A DNA stretch of 64,000 nt from Symsagittifera roscoffensis (taxonomy: Eukaryota; Xenacoelomorpha; Acoela; Convolutidae): NCBI RefSeq assembly GCF_963678635.1, contig NC_087063.1, forward strand, positions 57,792,759 to 57,856,758. Reading direction: 5' to 3'. The notes below the pieces were generated by a model. It was not told where the DNA came from and made no database searches. It saw nothing but the letters and a program-made list of their open reading frames with translations. The translations under genes were made by a program, and so were the position numbers. Each line of letters opens with the position of its first letter. The first letter of the stretch is position 1. Below, one piece after another: positions 58,940 to 64,000 of the stretch.

Positions 58940-61900
58940 CTGAACAAAAAACAAACAGGTTAAAATAAAACTGCATCGTCTGCTTTGGGACACTGGAGAT
59001 CTCCACCTTAAAATTGGGCGTTTGACATATTTTATCATGATACATTTTCTAAAACCAATTATATTGGCAGCAATGCTCAGGATAAATTAATGGGTTTGAT
59101 TTAATAAAAAGCTAAGTCTTGTTCGGAAACATTTCTCAAACACCCACACTTTTCCAAAACGTACCATGATTTTAAACAATCTATATGGATCCCACAAATT
59201 CTGTTCCATAAATTAAACAAAATTAGGGCCAAATAGATCTTATCTAATAAATTGGCAAGCTTAAAGCATACATACGGTAACGCTTAATCTCTTAAAATAG
59301 CCAAGCCACAAAAAAAACACGCTTCTTCTCTTTAAAAAAAATCAACGACTCAACTTCGCTTTGAAAGAAAATAGGAAGGCGGATCGGGATTACATTCCCA
59401 TAAAAACAACTATTACAAGTCAATTGCTCTCCCAGAAGAAAAAATCACCCAAAGAAATTCATTTTAAAGCTGATAACTTGTAATATTTCGAAAAACTTGA
59501 AGAACTCGCCAGAAAACTATTTAAAAGAGAATCAAAACATCATTTTCGAATAAAAACTGTTCCAAAATTTTTTGTCTCAGATTTTATTATGAGATGAATA
59601 GTTATTTTCAGAAAAATTTCTTCAGAATAAACTAATCTGAACTTATTTTGGGGAGCGAAGACAAAAGGCTGTTACATCCTTATTTACAACATAGCCAACA
59701 GACAAATGAAGTAGTGCCCATGAACGCAAGGAAATTAGCGAAATTGAAAACAAGAACATCAATTGAAGCACAAAAAAACATCATATTCAACTGAACTTAT
59801 TTTAAAAACTCTTACTTTAAAAAGCTAACAATAGCTAGATTTTTTATTCCGCTGTGAAACCATTAAATTGAAATCCACTTTTAGAACTGAAAATCATTCA
59901 CATTTTTATGCGCTCCAAATGAGCAAATCAAATGAAGTAGTGCCCATGAACGCAAGGAAATTATCGAAATTGAAAACAAGAACATCAATTGAAGCACAAA
60001 AAAACATCATATTCAACTGAACTTATTTTAAAAACTCTTACTTTAAAAAGCTAACAATAGCTAGATTTTTTATTCCGCTGTGAAACCATTAAATTGAAAT
60101 CCACTTTTAGAACTGAAAATCATTCACATTTTTATGCGCTCCAAATGAGCAAATCAAATGAGTGATTTAATGAGTGATAAAAACAAAGGTGAAACCGCGC
60201 ATAAATTAATTTGAAATTGAAAAACCTAAAAAAATTTTCTTGCAAAAAAACTCTGGACGACACCAATTGATTTTAAGATTTAATGCATGTATTACGTCAG
60301 GAAGTTGATAAAAAGGACTCCAAACTGAGAAGCATTTTTGTATGTTATCTAGTTAAACACGTTTATTTCACAGGAAACTAGAAGAGGCAGTTTCTGTAAG
60401 AGTAATTCAACATTCTCTTTATCACAAGGATTCAAGAAACAAAATCAACAAAAAAACAAATTTGAACATAACGAAAAAAAATATTGATAAAAAAATTACT
60501 TTTTGTTCAGGCGACTCGGAGAGTGGAAAATAGCTTATAATCAGGCCGTTTTCTTTTTGGCCAAATTTGATAATTCGAAACTGGTATCATATTGAACTAT
60601 AACACAGAGACAAAGCTCCGCAAACAAGCTAATAAAATGCAAAAAAAGCTCTTAACAGGCAAAACAAAGTGAAATAAGGCAAAAGAAAAGTCTAAAAATA
60701 CCACTTGGGAATTTTTTTGCTCTGATTAGGAGTATCACCTTCTCACATCTGTTCCACAACCACTTGTAATTTTACTAACACGCCACCAATAAAGCAGCTA
60801 CAGTTTCTATCAAATTGCCAATGCTATGTAGCAAAAATTCGACCAAAAAAAACTAATTCAATGTTCCGGATGTGAATCTTCGACCTGTTGATTTAAAGTC
60901 TCACGTCCTGGCATCTCCGCCACAATTTCTTGGAAGTAAACTAGTTGCCCAGTTAATGCTGGATGCGCCTGTTTTGATATTTTTCATCATTTTGTACTAA
61001 TACGAAAATGCATAATTTAAAAAACTCAAAAAAATGGAATTTAGGCAAAACCCTAGCAACTTCACAGCTTAAGTAGATATTAGCCGCTTAGTTATACGAA
61101 AAAAGTATTACAATCTCTTTCAAGTAAATTCTTCCTTTCAGATTTGGCTGGGTAGTTTTCGAAACAAGTGAAAAACAATCCAAAAAAATAATCAAAAATT
61201 AAAAGTTTCACTTTTCCTAAATCCATTAAATTTTCTCTACTAAAGCATGGAATTGCCTTTAATGCAAGGAAACTTTCCACACCCTAAAATTTAGACTGAA
61301 TCCTTAATATCAGATTTAGCTAGTAGTTTTTAAGAAGTGATGCAACTAAAAAATGGAAAAAAAAAGTCAAAAAATGGATTTTTCCGAAGTTCATATCGGC
61401 TTTTCTAGAACTAAGTAAGGTGCAACAGATTATGCAGGTGAAAACTAAGCACAAGGTTTGGCCTTAAATAAAGCCATATTTTTTTTTTCAAAACGTAAGG
61501 CATAGACTCTTGCGTAGCGTAGAGTCGCACACCTGTTTTTTATTGCCATCAGTTAAACCCTTGATCTCCAATTTTGCAGGGTAGTTTTTGAGACAAGTAA
61601 AAAAAATAAAAATTCACAAAAAGGTCAAAAAATGGTATGTTAGAGGCGATAACTTTTTCCACCGAATTTATGAAATAGCCGCTTCAGAAGGGGATATCCC
61701 ATAAATTGTTCCTTTGATTGAAACCTTTATCTTTGATTTGAGCATTTAAAATTTGGCAAAATGAAAAAATTCAAAGCAATTAGATCAAAAAACCCTACTG
61801 AAACTTTCGAAGGCCTTAGAACGTGGGGTAAACTGAAAAGAGACTAGCGAAGTATAGAAGAGCAGCCAATTTTTCCATCGGTACCAATTTTTTGAAAATC

Positions 61901-63220
61901 AGTACAGTAGTTTTCGATAACATTGAAATGTGTCCTATTTCAACAGCCCTTTCTAGAAAAATAATAAAAAAATTTAGACATTTTATTTAAATAATTTTGG
62001 TCGGTATACTCTGGGCTATTAGCACAGCAACCGGATACCCTTGTTTATAAATTCTTATTACTTCTTTTACAAAAGTAGTGCAACTGAATTAGGTTACAAA
62101 ACTGAAACTAAATTTCCTGTTACTTTTTTCTAGAAAAGACCTTTGAATTAAGACAAAATGCAAAATTATCGGTAGTTATGGCAAAACTTGCGAGAGCCAC
62201 TGAATATTAATAAATTTTCCTGAAATAACTTGGCCGCATTTTTAGTCGTAATTCTTTTAAGTAATCTGCACGCACCTCCCAACTTAATCCACCGCACACA
62301 CACACACACTAACGCACACTCACACTTCGTTCTGTGCCACGAACGCTTGAAGATCTCAAAACAAAAGCTACCTATAAACCAGAAATCAAATGCTATGAAA
62401 CTTCCAATGCTACAGATCGTGATCATAGCGAAAAAGCTATCGAACCAAATAAGCACGTTTTTGCGACTTCGGTCGAAAAAAAAAACACTACGCTCGCATG
62501 TAAAATACCGATCGAATCACAACTAAAAGAACTTAAAATGGTATTTCACTAGACCCATCTGACGTTTATTTATAGCACTTGATTTTGCGTGGAAAAAATA
62601 AGCGTAATCAAAATTCCTCCCCACAGTCAATTTTCAGAACAAACCATCTACTTACCATTTGGACTACAGCAGTAAAAAGGTACAGATTGATGGCTTCAAT
62701 TTGGAGGTTTTGATGCTCGACCACGACAGAGGAAACGAAACTCTAGCTAAGGAACTAAATATTGAAATACAAGGCCAAGGAGCGTCAAACAACTCAAAAA
62801 CGCTTTAAAATTATCATGCAAATCAGCAGATTTTAGAAAAAAAAGTTTGAGGAGTGCTTACATTTGAATCTGACAATATACGTCTCGTCCAAGCTCGGAA
62901 GAAATTTTTAAACTCGTTCGAGTAGACAACGGCAGGACCTCCCACTTTGCACTCCAGTAACGTTCCAAACTTTTCTTTTCCGTCAAACATCTGCTTCGTC
63001 ATTTGGGCATCAAGGTTATCCAAATGCGGTCTCATCTCTGTCAATTGCACATAGAACAAGTTAACACACTCGACGTGTGTGACAACTGCGGGGCAAGTTT
63101 TGGGGTGTTTGAAACTGAAGGGAGGAGGAGGCTTAGAACAGCTAGTTTCCTGATGTTCTGAAACTGTGCTATGAGACGAGATTCGGTCCGATGAACGAGG
63201 AGTGGCATGTTGCTCTAGTT
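58574..63220 (-). CDS. Tudor-domain protein gene, 3' part
   Basis: Two firm exons (62862-63220 and 58574-58939) plus one possible exon (62656-62742) encode the C-terminal part of a Tudor-domain protein; upstream exons lie beyond the window. Joined in phase 0, the firm exons give an extended Tudor domain: the lead-in strand (VVTHVECVNLFYVQL), EFKNFFRAW, then IEVFYIDWGNTDIVPL, the hallmark Tudor core with the FxDxGN-type motif, and a trailing part of staphylococcal-nuclease-like fold (VVYDVTISQG). Such proteins bind dimethyl-arginine on Piwi proteins in germ granules. The exact family member (TDRD1/5/6/7-like) cannot be fixed from one domain. The gene ends 1.27 kb upstream of WDR47. Confidence 0.8.
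59703..60154. repeat. 226-bp tandem duplication
   Basis: Copies 59703-59928 and 59929-60154, followed by the first few bases of a third. I see one substitution (AATTAGCG against AATTATCG). It lies in the large Tudor-gene intron. The near identity makes it recent. Confidence 0.9.
60598..61970 (-). repeat. composite dispersed repeat, copy in the Tudor intron
   Basis: Same order as 41938-44420: hairpin-type start (ACACAGAGACAAAGCTCCGC), a first module resembling 40850-41010, a second tRNA-like module (minus strand GTGGCGGAGATGCC near 60930, degenerate B box near 60890), the tail (GTTTTGATATTTTTC at about 60970), then ~150-bp-type repeats (TTCAGATTTGGCTGGGTAG at 61137; GGCCTTAGAACGTGGGG at about 61813). 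More diverged than the intron 6 copy. Confidence 0.55.
62293..62326. repeat. short (CA)n microsatellite
   Basis: An imperfect CA run (GCACACACACACACAC, interrupted by TAACG, then CACACTCACAC) in the Tudor-gene intron. Confidence 0.85.
62656..62742 (-). CDS. possible cassette exon in the Tudor gene
   Basis: 87 bp (29 codons), phase 0-0. Acceptor GCTAG|AGTTTC, strong donor ATG|GTAAGT. It is open in the required phase (VVVEHQNLQIEAINLYLF) and richer in G+C than its surroundings. Including it would add 29 residues between two Tudor strands, where direct joining already gives a normal spacing. It is either an alternative exon or chance. Confidence 0.35.
62862..63220 (-). CDS. Tudor-domain gene, penultimate firm exon
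   Basis: 359 bp. Acceptor CTCCTTTAG|AACTAG (phase 1), donor AAT|GTAAGC (phase 0). A Ser/Pro-rich linker (EQHATPRSSDRISSHST, then KPPPPFSF) leads into the start of the extended Tudor domain. Confidence 0.8.
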
Positions 63221-63605
63221 CTAAAGGAGAAACATTTTTTTATGATTACTGTGACGCTAACAGAGACGATTTCAAATACCCGCAAGATCATTGAAAAATA
63301 ACATTGTAGCTATAATTGCTATCTTAAATCGGCGCGGATCTACGTGCCAATAAAAATCCAGGTTGGTGAACGAAAAAGAGATGTGGATGTCGCCCTAAAT
63401 CTGCTTCTATAAATTGTGATAGAGTATCACTCTTCGAAGTTGAGCTTAGATTACTCGGTTACATACTCATGTTGCAAGAGGCATATTTATGCAAAAAAAA
63501 AAACAATGTTAAAATGACCAGCTCGAACAAAAACAATCTCGAACAATACAAAAAACAATCTCGAACAAGCAACAATCTCCAGAAGCATTGGACGTTTCAC
63601 TATTC
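63221..63605. other. intron or upstream sequence of the Tudor gene
   Basis: No firm exon. The stretch 63510-63575 repeats the phrases AACAATCTCGAAC and AAACAATCTCGAACAA, a small local repeat. Confidence 0.4.
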
Positions 63606-64000
63606 AACACAGATGCGAAGCATAGGTTCGCACTACATGCGATACAAAAGAATTGTAAACATAAAAAATGAAAAACTTTGGAAAAACTAGGTGAACCAAA
63701 AATTTCTGATAACTCGATAAATGAGACCAGCTAAAGCTAGATGTACGTGTTTGATAATTTTCGAATTTTTTTAAACTGATGCGGTACGAAATGCATAATT
63801 TCAAAAATTAAATGAGAAGAGTGAGAGAACTTGGAAGAGTAGACATTCTTGCAGGAAAAATTTGCGCAAACGCTTCTTTCGACTGAATTTTTCATCTCAG
63901 ATTTGATTCGGTATTTTTTAAGAAATTTGTATTTTTTCTGCTAAAAACAGTTCGTGGCCAAAGAAGTAGAGGAGAATCCCAGAATTGGGTTTCTCGATTG
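63606..64000 (-). repeat. composite dispersed repeat, edge copy
   Basis: Starts with AACACAGATGCGAAGCATAGGTTCGC (the hairpin motif). It continues with the tail module CAGCTAAAGCTAGA (63731-63744) and ATGCGGTACGAAATGCATAAT, then enters the ~150-bp-type repeat (TCTCAGATTTGATTCGG at about 63895) and leaves the window. The tRNA-like part is missing in this copy. Confidence 0.55.

Noticed and set aside
63345-63400. Possible short upstream Tudor exon on minus (after GATTTAG, before GTAGAT) that would end in the needed phase 1
   Set aside because: Very short, with no Tudor-like residues and an alternative reading with a different acceptor in the wrong phase; not supportable without transcripts.

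Overview
This 64 kb window is metazoan nuclear DNA. It is AT-rich, its genes are split by GT-AG introns, and it is full of decayed repeats. Two recognisable genes lie head to tail on the minus strand. One is a 13-exon orthologue of WDR47 (nemitin), exons spanning 36518-57305. The other is the 3' part of a Tudor-domain gene, exons between 58574 and 63220, which continues off the right edge. The repeats and the style of the Ty3/gypsy element fit an aquatic invertebrate, but I cannot name a phylum from sequence alone.

Left half (1-35.3 kb): I see no credible host gene. A mariner-type transposase C-terminus (1-540) sits inside a copy of the local repeat. The rest is built from two long repeat families. 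Family A forms an array (7.7-30.0 kb) plus outlying copies at 541-915, 3.8-5.3 kb and 33.2-35.3 kb. Family B occurs three times (0.9-3.8, 5.3-7.7 and 30.0-33.2 kb). Within the array A exists as a long (about 2.1-2.3 kb) and a short (about 1.35-1.4 kb) form. Two adjacent ~3 kb higher-order repeats combine both forms, and four to five nearly identical short units follow. The short ORFs here change frame and sequence from copy to copy and are not genes.

Right half (35.3-64 kb): all 13 coding exons of WDR47 can be assembled with intact phases (995 codons including stop). They encode LisH and CTLH domains, a divergent linker and a C-terminal WD40 propeller. Intron 4 holds a complete, very young Ty3/gypsy retrotransposon (45997-53250) in the same orientation as the gene. 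It has 348-bp LTRs that look identical and a GACTC target duplication. Its coding region is split by a frame offset inside reverse transcriptase. Intron 2 holds a relic of a FLYWCH/MULE-like transposon between ~93-bp inverted repeats. Intron 6 holds a composite repeat: a terminal hairpin motif, tRNA-like modules, then ~150-bp repeats. The same composite recurs in the Tudor gene's intron and at the right edge. A 613-bp fold-back MITE lies between the two genes.

The host genes are not obviously linked in function. WDR47 is a microtubule/cilium-associated scaffold, and Tudor-domain proteins of this type usually act in germline piRNA pathways. The most unusual items are the higher-order repeat array with its paired hairpin copies, the retrotransposon whose gag start codon straddles the LTR/primer-binding-site junction, and the tRNA-like composite repeat family.
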